Shown: positions 33,926-43,958 of the stretch, in pieces
Position numbering within the stretch: the stretch's first letter is position 1
Layout of the letters: each line of letters starts with the position of its first letter
From: Asparagopsis taxiformis
Taxonomy: Eukaryota > Rhodophyta > Florideophyceae > Bonnemaisoniales > Bonnemaisoniaceae
DNA length: 64,000 nucleotides
Assembly (NCBI GenBank): GCA_030407315.1
Contig: JALQPE010002013.1
Coordinates: 1 to 64,000, forward strand
Reading direction: 5' to 3'
Notes under the pieces: model-generated
Told to the model about the DNA's origin: nothing
What the model saw: the letters and a program-made list of their open reading frames with translations, nothing else
Database searches by the model: none
Made by a program: the position numbers and the translations under genes

Positions 33926-35688
33926 GTGAGGAGTTTAGGTGCTGCTCATTGTGGTACTATCGCCGTCCAGCTGTGCTTCATCCAGCGCTTCTGCAGACTG
34001 CTCATTCCAAGACACAGATTTCGTATGGACGTCCGATCGATTCTTGTCATATGGTTACGGGTTTGCTGCTGCAAAAGTTGAGATAATGTTTCCATCTGCA
34101 CTGAACGAGTTCAGAAAACCAACGAGTAACAGTTCCATTCTGATCGTCAACAACAATCTAAACAACACAATTACCGTGAAGAATATGCGACGAATCGCCG
34201 GATGTTTGACACGACGAGTAGTTTAGGCCAAAGATGCCCGTTGGAAATTGTGAAACTCGAAATATCGCGATCAATGCGCTTTGATACGTCACACACCTTC
34301 CGTATCTCCATCAATTCCGACTCTCTATTGAACGTCAACATTGTTGGCCCATCCTCCGAAACTCCAAACGCGGACACGTCTGGAAGAAATAGAGAGACCG
34401 ACTCGATTGTGTTATCCACTAGTCGCTGGTGCAAGTTGTGCAATTCCTACGCTGCAGGATCAGCGTGTGCAGTTTCGCCGTGGCGGGATAAACCAGTGAA
34501 ATCGATCCAGAGTGATATTTTAATACGATTTGATTTCACGGCGCATACAATTGCTAGCTATTGGTCAAGTTAGTATAGACCAACCCTTTGCGCCTCGGTA
34601 AGCTTCTCTATCGATATTGAACCTTCGGCTGTTCAGGATGGCAGGCTGGTTGTACATCTGTACCTTCTGGTAGGCATTATGAAGTACTCGTCTCCCTATA
34701 TTACCTAGCCTCTCAAGAAAATAAACTAGAGAGCTACCATCGTAGCGACATTATTGTTCTACATGCGAGCAAAAGTCGCACATCCCAAACTTGCACTCTA
34801 TAATTTCACACACAAGTTTTGCGATGGGTTGAAGGACAGAAGGGCGCGCTTCACAACATTTTCGGGCGCGGTGGAGGATGGTGACAGATCAAGCAAGGGC
34901 CGCTGAATGGACGGGAAATAGAAAGGTTTGGGTTTGGTGATATGCATCTTAAGAGTGGTGCGCTGAGGTAGAACCGATCAAGGGGGGCGAGAGAAACCTG
35001 GAGAGGGAAAGGAAGCGGGGTGCTGAAGAAACGGACAGTGCATTGTGGGGGTGTGTGAGCGCTGAAGGGAGCAGTCCAGACGAGAGAAGCATTTACCCTT
35101 GGTGTTCCAAGTGTGTTACAAGCAAGCAAAGAGATAAGGGTTGGTTGTGGAGATGCATGGAACGGAAAGAGCTAAGAGAGTTTAGGCAATGAGACAGAGC
35201 GTTCGGGAGGAGGATAGGAGATTTCGGCGGTGGACGAGCAGTGCGGCGATGACGCGATGTGGGGATGCTAAGGGATTTATTTGTCGCGAGGTGGGAAGAT
35301 GTAGCGGACTGTAAAATGAGTTGTATTGGGAGCTCATGGGAAAGAGTTAATTTTTCAACATAGATACTGCTGACTTGCAGCTGTCAGTGAGGTTCGGACT
35401 TTGATTCGAGGACGACTAAGAGAGTCATCACTGCGTGATATAAAACACAGACACCAGCGTGGGGCCCGAAGTACTGCAGTATGGATGCAAGTTGGGGACT
35501 TGCGGGCTGCGTGACACTCTGCCATGTGGTTCATAACTGTATTTCAAGAGGTTGATCAGCTCAAGTTTCGCACACGGCGCGGTATGGGGGCCAGGACACG
35601 ATGACGCAGCTGAACTGTTATGACAGGCGCGTATAATTTTGAAAATACAAAAAATGCAAGAACGAGAGCAAAATTCCTGATCAGATTG
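33926..35688. other. stretch with no recognisable gene
   Basis: Plus 33939-34226 and 34202-34573 and minus 34443-34171 are short overlapping frames that I cannot assign. The 34850-35400 part is purine-rich on plus. Confidence 0.3.
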
Positions 35689-36129
35689 TGTTAGACTATA
35701 AAGAATGTTGTGCCTGCGCGGAGCGGAGCCGATTGGCCAGGGAGGAGATGAGGGATATGAATATCCCAACACGCCCCCGCTCCCTGGGCAAGCGGTGAAG
35801 CGGTAGGAGGCGTAGTAGCCTGAGGCGTTGGAGCCTGTCTTGAATAGATAAGAGTCTTGTTGTTGACTTGTCGTAGCGGGATTTGTCGTCGCTGTGATGT
35901 GATTGGCGGTAGTTGCGTCGCCGTGTTGAATAAATTATGATGCAGCGGTGCTTGTGAGAATCGAACTCACGCAGTCCGGTTAGCGATAACGGCCCATAAC
36001 CTGTTAGACTATAAAGAATGTTGTGCCTGCGCAGACACTAGAGTTGGCATGTCGCCTGGTTATATGGATATCCCAACGGAGCGGAGCCGATTGGCCAGGG
36101 AGGAGATGAGGGATATGAATATCCCAACA
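35689..36129 (-). mobile_element. TRIM-1: miniature LTR retrotransposon
   Basis: The LTRs are 35689-35771 (83 bp) and 36002-36129 (128 bp). They are identical except that the second carries an extra 45-bp block. Both run TGTTAGAC...CCCAACA. The 5-bp duplication GATTG flanks the element (35684-35688 and 36130-36134). On minus, the primer-binding site GGTTATGGGCC lies directly against the 5' LTR (36001-35991), and a purine-rich tract abuts the other LTR. The 230-bp interior codes for nothing. It contains a tRNA T-arm-like hairpin, GTGAG-TTCGATT-CTCAC (35954-35970 on minus). Length and lack of coding define a terminal-repeat retrotransposon in miniature. It interrupts the downstream end of an unknown minus frame (36529-36130). 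Confidence 0.9.
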
Positions 36130-36529
36130 GATTGCTCAGGACACACCGAGATACACGAATTGGCCTATGAAGTATCAACAAGTCAGGGCAGCAACATATA
36201 ATGCCTAGCATCGTCACTCGAGACAAATCAGTCTCCTTGCAACTGATGCAAGGCATGTCGACCCATGACTGTTCAACACTCAAGTCCCCAAGTACCAGGA
36301 AGAATAACTTCTTGGAGGCGATTTCATGATCATCAAAACTCCTATTGCTGCAAACTGCTGAGACCAGAGTCCTAGATTTGAGCAAACTTCTCTCTTGTCT
36401 CTTCCATCCTATCTCCGGCATTAGGCACACCCGAAATGCGAATCCTGAGATAGGTCGGCAAAGCTCTCTTCGATCCAAAGCTCCAACCTGCCCCTGGTCC
36501 ATAATCGCCACAGTGTTCTCTCTATGCAT
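36130..36529 (-). CDS. unrecognised ORF cut by TRIM-1
   Basis: The ATG at 36529 opens a frame reading MHRENTVAIMDQGQVGALD and so on for ~130 codons until the TRIM-1 insertion. Rejoining the two sides of the insertion by one GATTG keeps the frame open for about 50 more codons (LIRNFALVLAFFVFSKLY). That supports coding of the pre-insertion locus, but I recognise no family. Confidence 0.3.
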
Positions 36530-37202
36530 CGCACTGTAATGGTGAATAACTCCCCCAGCGTTTATCTTGTCAATGTTTTATTGCATCTCGATACGCCATT
36601 CTAGTTGGCATCTTAGAAACGATTGATTGATCATCACTTTTGCAAATGATAGTTCACATCGTAAATCCGATCGTCACGCAAACGCTAGCGTTGGCGCACA
36701 CATTATTGATTTCAAGCCAGCCATTGTTCCTCCTCTATGCAGTATTTTCGAATAGATGGTTCACACATTGAAAAACAGATAGAGATGACAAAGCTACTTT
36801 CAGACAGCCAATTTTGTCTGCTTACACAAAAAACCATCAAAGAGTTGTTATATGTGCAGAGTGTAAGCTAGGCTCCCGACGATTACGTGGATGATTTGAG
36901 TCTCCTAGAGGGAATATACTGGAAAGTGATTCATATTATCTATTCTGCGATTATGAGATGGAAAAGCTTGGTTGAAGTGGAAAGTTATTCCAGTACAAAC
37001 GTTCGATTGTTGTATGAATCTGTGTATAAATTACGTGAAACTCGCCGCCGGACTACCACAAATGCTCTGTATTCCTGTTCATGTACGAGAAATCATCTCT
37101 TCTCTTTGGATCTGGTCACAAAGAACAGCGATTAGTTCTACAATCAAGTGATAGTTCCGGCGACTCATTTGGTTCTAGCTTCACTGTCGGTATTTTGTAC
37201 CA

Positions 37203-38186
37203 ATGAATAGAAAGAAAGGTGAGATGAATGTGGAATGGGTGATTTGTGGCGACGGAAGCGTTGACAAGAGTGGACTTACGCTGGAGAATGGGAAGATGTA
37301 TGGAAATGAATGCAAGACGGGTGGCTATGAATCTTATTATCAAATCGATTTTCAGTCTCTAAACGTGTGGAATGTGACATTGGAAGTTCCAGTGATGGAA
37401 ACGATGATATACGAAATTGGGACAGGTGTTTCAAATGAAGGTGAAGCAAAAGCATCTCTCAGTGAAAGTATATCTCCATGTTCAATTTACAGTAATCTAG
37501 ACGGCAATATTATTGCTCGAAGAAAGACCGGAAAGTACCTTGTACTGAGTCCGAAGAATGGAAATGTTGGGAGACAATTGGAAGCATGGTGTTTTGAGAA
37601 TAGAGGAGTGCCCGTTTTCATTGGTGGGCCTGGTGCGAGATGTCCAATTTACAACATAAAGAGGTATCAGGTGGACGATCAAGGGCACATTTTGATGAGC
37701 CAAAAGTCTGGTTTCTGTGCAATTGCGTCCATGGTGAATGCGATTGACTGTCTAGTAGGCCTGTTGCGGGCTGAAGAAGCAATGTCGCTTTGGAGAAACA
37801 CTACACCAAAGGTGAGGAGTCTGAAGGATTTAAACAACCTCATTCAAGATCTGAAGTTCAATTTATGCGTTAGAAAAGTTTCCAAAGATGAAAAGGAAGC
37901 TTTGGAATTGGACAGATTCAAATGGTTGGCAGAAAGGAAAAAAGGAGTATGGATTGTGAGAGTAGAGAAGAAGAAAATTGCTGACCATTGCTTCGTTATT
38001 GATGGTTATCGAGGTTTGGTAGTTGACAGCTATTCGAGTCTCCCGCTAAAGCTTTCAAAGGCAGTTCTGAAACGGATGGGAGGCTCGAAAGTGCGTGAAC
38101 TTGAAGTTACAGATATCAGACAGCTTTGCCATGAGAGAAGGAAGAAACGCAAGGTATCTGAGACAGAAGTCATCAGTTTAGTCTAA
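37203..38186 (+). CDS. transposon-associated cysteine-protease-like protein
   Basis: Seen: an intact ATG-started 327-aa frame. Residues ~165-180 read SQKSGFCAIASMVNAIDCL, a papain-fold-like nucleophile Cys at a helix start. Near 260 is KIADHCFVIDG (candidate His) and then LVVDSYSSLP (candidate Asp). This C...H...D order and spacing resembles OTU/Ulp-type peptidases encoded by large eukaryotic DNA transposons. The C-terminus is basic (RRKKRK). It converges tail-to-tail with the Tnp2/Plavaka-like transposase ending at 38524 and has the same AT-rich composition, so I infer that it belongs to the same element. A SUMO/ubiquitin target is speculation. Confidence 0.55.
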   Translation: MNRKKGEMNVEWVICGDGSVDKSGLTLENGKMYGNECKTGGYESYYQIDFQSLNVWNVTLEVPVMETMIYEIGTGVSNEGEAKASLSESISPCSIYSNLDGNIIARRKTGKYLVLSPKNGNVGRQLEAWCFENRGVPVFIGGPGARCPIYNIKRYQVDDQGHILMSQKSGFCAIASMVNAIDCLVGLLRAEEAMSLWRNTTPKVRSLKDLNNLIQDLKFNLCVRKVSKDEKEALELDRFKWLAERKKGVWIVRVEKKKIADHCFVIDGYRGLVVDSYSSLPLKLSKAVLKRMGGSKVRELEVTDIRQLCHERRKKRKVSETEVISLV

Positions 38187-38523
38187 TTACCGATAGTGAA
38201 ACTTCGTTTTGTCCATTGATCTGATTACTGGAGCAATAGCAGTTTTGACTTGAGCATGTTGGCAATAAAACTTAATCTGATTGCTACAGTGATACAATAT
38301 GATATAATTCTATCTCTTCAGACCTACATAGATCTGATCAGATTATGGCTCGAGCCATAATGATTTACTGGAATATGAAGAAGTCTGCTCAGCAGTTGAT
38401 ATTCTTGACGAATCCCGCCTTAGTGGTTCTCCCTTCCAAAATTTCAATTATACTTTCAAGCCACTTTCGCAGCCGCTGCACAATTCAAATTAAACAACTT
38501 CAAAATATGCCGCCTAAAATTGA

Positions 38524-41466
38524 CTATGATAGCCCACGTACCGTCACAAGATTGTCTCGCCGATACAGTTTCAGATTTTCATACAAAGGGTCAATGTAGT
38601 ACCTTCTATCATTGATATCCATGAAAGCAACCATGCGGTTCATACAACTGATGTGTTCAACCGATTTGTGGCGACCTTTTGGGCGGAGAGAATTTCGGGC
38701 TGAACGACTTCTCTCAGAAAAATAAAGTTCTGTCCGGTTATCAGAACTAAGGGAAGTTTCCCAGTGAATCTTTGCGAGCGTAGTATACCCTTCCTTTCGC
38801 TGTGAAGTGAAGAAGTCTACATATGAGAATTTTACCTCCCATAATTCATCAACATATCCGTAGTATACGTCGACCGTATTTCTTTCTCGATCCATGGAAC
38901 TATTCGTATCTCCTGTTATGAAATTGCAAGCGACACAAAATTTCTGTCTCGCCGACTCCCCTTGTTTCCTCAGGCGTCTTTTGTACTGATCTATAGTTTC
39001 CAGCTCGAGCGGAGAGTCTGAGTCTCCATAGATAATTTTGATCCTTTCATGTCTGGAAATTTGTAATATTGAAACATCATCTGAACCAGGTGGCAACATT
39101 ATTAAAACTTGTGCCATTGCTGCTTGAGCTCTATTTCCTCCCGAGATGGGATTTCCCTTTGAAAGTAACTCGTATCTCTTCCTCGTAATGTGTTTCATTC
39201 TCATCAAATGTTTGGTGCTCCAGCCTCATATTCCCGAGCCCTTCCCTAGCTTTGGCTGATCCTTTCTCTATTCCTCCTTGAAGTACCCGTAAAGAAAAAA
39301 GAAGATGTGTTTTGTGAAACAAGTTGGCCTCTGGTCTTCTCCTAGAACCAACTAGATCACTCAACTCTCCTACAATTCGTTCCATGAGAAACTGGGATAC
39401 ACTGATCAACGGACCACAGTCTCGGAGCATGTCTGGCAGCTGCAAAATCGCATGGGTTGTAGGAGTGAAACAGAAGCCGTATGCATCATCGATAAAAAAA
39501 TATCTGAGAATAGAACATGAATTGATACAATCATCCTTCTCAAATCATCAACGTCGGATACGTTCGGTGTGGGATTTAGTATAATATGAAGTGCTTTCGA
39601 TATCACGTGCCATAGCTCCAGAATCCTTGCATCAACAGACGGTCCACTGAACAATATAGGTGCGTAGTATAACCCAAACATCTTATAGTCTTCAGCCTTG
39701 TACTTATTGATAGAATCAAGAGAAAGGGGCTTCCTTCCCCAGCATGATGGAACATATCTTGCGTTCTTTCTAAGAGCCTCATCGATATCAGAGGCAACTT
39801 GAACGTCAATAATATATCCAGCTTTAAGCCTTACAGATCTTTTGTCCAATCCGAGGCAAAGTATTAAAATATGTTTGACTAATCCGAGCAAGCACAAATG
39901 CATGGGATCATAAGGGAATGACTTGACAAAGTCAAGGTTGAGCTTGGATATTATCGGGTTTCGTTTGATACCAGTTGACGCAGTAATGGTCTGAGAGGAA
40001 GGGCAGAACTGAATACCTTCTTTGCTGGATAGCTCGATATATTCCCATGTATCTTTCGTTTCAAGACTTGTCCGAGGTCTTGGACATTCATTTTTCATCC
40101 ACTGATTGCAATAGAACTCAGAGGCACAACGCAGAATAGAATTCCTGAGATCCAAAGTTCCTTCTGGAATTGCTCTCAGACTCCTTGACACAGAGTCATA
40201 TCGGGCTTCTTTCTTACAATGACGACAGAAAAACTTGGCGTTGTGACCTGAGAATCCAATTATCTTACTCGCGGCTGGGAAATCTGCTGTAATGAATATA
40301 ACATGTGCTTTCAGTTTCCTCTCCTTCTTATCGTAGCACTCAGTCATAACACCTTCCTGTAATCGACGTAAGTCCTCGACAATGGGGTGTAGAAATGAAT
40401 CGAAATATGCAGAACTATGCGAACCAGGAATAAAGGCACAAACAAGAGAGTTACAAGCCTGGAATCTGTGTTTCACATCGAAATTGAGAACAGAGAAAGC
40501 TACCGGCCATGTTTGATGTGCAGTTCCCCGCCCTTGAAAAAGCTCAAATCCGTCAGATGAAAACGAGAGAAATATATTGATTTCGTTTCCGTCATCCCAT
40601 TCCCGAGCTCTATGACCATGAAGTCTTCGGAAGAGAGCTCCGTCATAATAATCAGTGAAAAGTTCACCCTGAGGGAGTGATGCAGCTTGCTTAGCTCTCT
40701 TACAGCCTTCTATTATTTCTAAGAATGATGTCTCAGAGGCGCAAAGAACTTTCAGCTGATCTGATAAAAGCGAGTACCAGTACCGCCTGGCTAAGTCAAC
40801 TTTCTTTCCACAAGAGGGTAGAGGACAACGTTTTACATTTGAAAGGGTACCAGTAGCGGCCATGTGGCCCTCTCGACACATAGAAACGAATCTACGCGGT
40901 ACATTACCACGCCTTCTCAGTTTCGACACCAATGACTTGTACGACATTCGAGCATCGACAAACTTTGTTTGGAGAAGGGCAGAAATTTTAGATTGGGACA
41001 TTTTCGATCGCTCAGTTATTCTCAGAATTTCAGATAGCTCCATTAGCTCCTGAGTTTCAGAATCTTGGGAGGAAGCTGTAAAAATACTAGAAGAGTCCGA
41101 GCTCAGCAAAGATTCTCTGTCAGAGAAGACCTCACATGGAAGACCAGCCAGCTCAAGTACATCCTCAGAAACTACAGGAAGAAGCTGTGATTCGCCAGAT
41201 TGCCATCGTCTTACAAATACGTTCCGCTCCTCCGAAGTATCAGAAGACGTTGTTTGAGAGTTGCTCTCATTGCTCTCCGTTGAACTGCTCGGGGAGTCCT
41301 CCTCTTCATCAGGGCACCGTAAAAGTTCTTGCCGAAGCCAAGAAGCTCTCCGACCATGCGTTCTTTCTTGATTCAACTGTTCTGAAACATCACCTGCCTG
41401 GTCGAGTTCCATTGATGAGGTAATGATACCCTTTTGGCTGCCCATCGTGCTAGAAGAGCTTTCCAT
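38524..41466 (-). pseudogene. Tnp2/Plavaka-like (CACTA-type) transposase with two frame breaks
   Basis: Seen: the ATG at 41466 opens a 686-aa frame. It starts with an acidic Ser-rich N-terminus, then CPLPSCGKKVDLARRYWYS, a DDE-type region (DYYDGALFRRLHGH; INIFLSFSSDGFELFQG; WPVAFSVLNFDVKHRF) and the hallmark ITADFPAASKIIGFSGHNAK followed by FCRHCKKEA. FPYDPMHLCLLGLVKHIL is the family's H-x-x-x-L-G motif. At a run of seven T (minus; 39493-39499) the frame must shift to read FFIDDAYGFCFTPTTHAIL and DCGPLISVSQFLMERIVGEL. A second shift near 39180 joins the C-terminal frame (39207-38524, YGYVDELWEVKFSYVDFF). Together ~980 aa, normal for the family. The homopolymer makes the first shift easy to explain as slippage or a sequencing error. 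Confidence 0.8.
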
Positions 41467-41997
41467 TCTGTTATCTTACTTCGCTTATGAGAATTGGAAA
41501 TAATGATACCAATTTGTTGCTTCTCTTGAGCTTTTCGATGGGTACACAAACTTCCCGGATAAGTAGTGGATCATTTCTGTTTCCTGAGCGTTGAATCTAT
41601 TCTACTAAGATAGTTCAAGGCGTTTTTGTATTGGGGTACTCTCCAGAATTACGATGAAACGAGCAAGTTTATCGTTCTGATTGAAAATGGTCAATCAGAA
41701 GTATCAGGATCCAGCGTAGAAAAGAGAAAATGGAATCCCTGTTTCCCTAGAGGAAAGAGCGTATTCATGAAATAGAAAACCTACATCAATTGATAGGCTT
41801 CACGTAAATTTGCGGCTCAGGAAGATATCCTGGAACACGAATAGAACGGGCCCTCACATGAAGTCCTTTTTCCGCTTCCAAGTTGTGGAGGCTTGAAAAG
41901 CTACCGTAGGAATTCCTATTAATAAGATCCTTTGGATAGACCATTTTCCCGTGTAATTGAATCATCTCCTTTCCCAGCTGCCTCCCATTGCCTCCCG

Positions 41998-42927
41998 ATG
42001 CCATACTATCTTTCACAGCCAAGCGAGGAAATTCAGGATCTTGAAGATTGTACAAGGAATGGAGATAGCAATTCAGATGTTTGTGGAGACTTTCCAGGAA
42101 TAGAGCTTCAATCTCGATGTATACCACTGCCGCCTACCAGTGTATCCAGATTTCCAGGCCGGGGTGGTACACCAGGATCTGGTAGTCAAAGAACAACAAG
42201 AGAAGTTTACAACAGGATGTACGCGCAGTTTGTCGGTGGTGAATACGACGAGAATCACCCAATATCGAGAGAAATGGTAACTGAATGTGCGGAGATATGT
42301 CGAAGCTTCTTATACCTTGAGAAAGGCATCGAATTAGGGATGTATACTTGGAAAGGGTTGCGTGCATCTCATAGTCAAGCAATATTCGAGTTGAGAAGAA
42401 TATTGGAGAGAACATTCAAGGAATTTACCCTTGCGAAAGGATATTGGGCAGCAAATCACTTCATAAAAGCAATTCTACGTCGTGACAAGGGACGATTACG
42501 AGTTGCAGCCGTTGACCAGTCTACTTCAAACGATCAAAGACCTCATCGTAATGCAACAAATATAGAAATGAACAATAGGAATGATGGACAAGAGATACAA
42601 GCTGCTGCTAGGAATCCGGTGAGACAAAATAACACTGTGGAACCGCCCAATTCCAACCTAAGGACAGCAATTACTCAAGAAGGGCGCACGTCGAATAACA
42701 ATTCATCATCCCCCACAGGAAGACGCTCTACAGTCTTTATACAAGTACCGCGAAGATCCTCTAGACGTCTTGGGCAAAGGAACTCAGCCATACGAAACAA
42801 CACATCTGATCTTGTGAACGGTACACCAATCAGTAGAGGGAGAACGCGTACAGTGAATGGAGGGGCAGGCCGTCATGGTGTACTACGTCAAAACAGGCAG
42901 CTTAGAAATATTCGGAGAAGACCTTGA
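41998..42927 (+). CDS. unrecognised basic protein next to the transposase
   Basis: An intact frame; the first ATG is at 41998 (an earlier TTG at 41932 is also in frame). 309 aa. A helical central part (REVYNRMYAQFVGGEYDEN; RRILERTFKEFTLAKGYW) is followed by a low-complexity Asn/Arg-rich tail that ends strongly basic. It is divergent from the transposase (start 41466), 0.5 kb away, as expected for a helper or DNA-binding protein of the same transposon. No family recognised. Confidence 0.45.
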   Translation: MPYYLSQPSEEIQDLEDCTRNGDSNSDVCGDFPGIELQSRCIPLPPTSVSRFPGRGGTPGSGSQRTTREVYNRMYAQFVGGEYDENHPISREMVTECAEICRSFLYLEKGIELGMYTWKGLRASHSQAIFELRRILERTFKEFTLAKGYWAANHFIKAILRRDKGRLRVAAVDQSTSNDQRPHRNATNIEMNNRNDGQEIQAAARNPVRQNNTVEPPNSNLRTAITQEGRTSNNNSSSPTGRRSTVFIQVPRRSSRRLGQRNSAIRNNTSDLVNGTPISRGRTRTVNGGAGRHGVLRQNRQLRNIRRRP

Positions 42928-43955
42928 TGAATAGTTCGACGTGGGTACAATGTGATCGGAGACAGAATAAAATCTCGACAGGCCTGTAGTGAGAAAGAGA
43001 AGAAACAGAGTAGTATGTATGTAATTCAAAGATCCACTGATTTTGACAGTTGAAACGTTAGTTTGTTTGCTCTTTCACTTCTCGCAATTTTTCCTTCGGT
43101 ACCGCAGAACATACGCATGTATAAGCTCAGAACAGAGTCGTACGAAAATCCATCGACCCGTCAAATGCCCTCTCCCGTCGTAGCACTAAAAACTGCAAGC
43201 TACTGCTTTTCAAATCACTCTATGTCCGGAAATAGTCAAGCCTGCGCGAGAAGCTGATGAGCTTCTCGCGATACGTGGTCCTGTTGGTCTCCAGTTGGAT
43301 CCGAACTTTGGTGAAATATAGTTCGGTTTGCAGCTGCAAAATATAGTTATTTTGAAAATAGAGTTTTTCTTAATATGATTTCGCAATGCAACTAGTTTCA
43401 ATAACTGGACCAATAGCATTTGATTTACAAGGGATCGAATTTATGAACTGGGACAAAACAGCATTGCTGTAAAGAGAGATTAATTGTTCCCGAACATAGA
43501 CACCATACATGTACGAGGAAAACTTAGGATGCACCAATGTCGAAATTGTGTGAAAGGTTTCGGATTTTATACAGAAAGTAGAATGAAGTATTGTTCTCCA
43601 AAATGCCCGTAAATTATCAGCAGTTAGTATTCCAAGTGCCAGAAACCGCACTAATCATCATGTTATCTAAATTGTAGCGAACAAAAATAGAGGTCACTAT
43701 CGTATCTGTAGATCTCTGGTTCATCAACAGTATATCATGCGTATAGGACTTGAATAGGGAATTTTAAGCGGTATGGAATATCACTCCAATTCAGGCATCG
43801 TTAATCTATCGTATATCTTCCGCCCATATTCTCCTTTTCGAGGTATCCCAGGGCATTCTTTGGCTCATCATTATGGGAAAGGGGAAACAACACGAGAATT
43901 GAGTTGACATCTCCCGTTCATCGGGAGAACGTCGTAGGTTCATATTTACAGAATT
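42928..43955. other. intergenic stretch with a tight hairpin
   Basis: No gene recognised. It contains the hairpin at 43245-43270 and a small inverted repeat TCTCCCG..CGGGAGA near 43910-43928. No LTR or primer-binding site belonging to Copia-1 could be found here. Confidence 0.4.
43245..43270. repeat. hairpin, 11-bp perfect stem and GATG loop
   Basis: CGCGAGAAGCT (43245-43255) and AGCTTCTCGCG (43260-43270) are exact complements separated by GATG. It lies ~320 bp past the basic ORF and could mark a transposon end or a transcript terminator; neither is shown. Confidence 0.7.
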
Positions 43956-43958
43956 TAA

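Noticed and set aside
35930..36001. tRNA gene inside TRIM-1
   Set aside because: Only a T-arm-like hairpin and the antisense anticodon-arm (primer site) are present, in opposite senses. No acceptor stem or D-arm can be formed, so it is not a tRNA gene.
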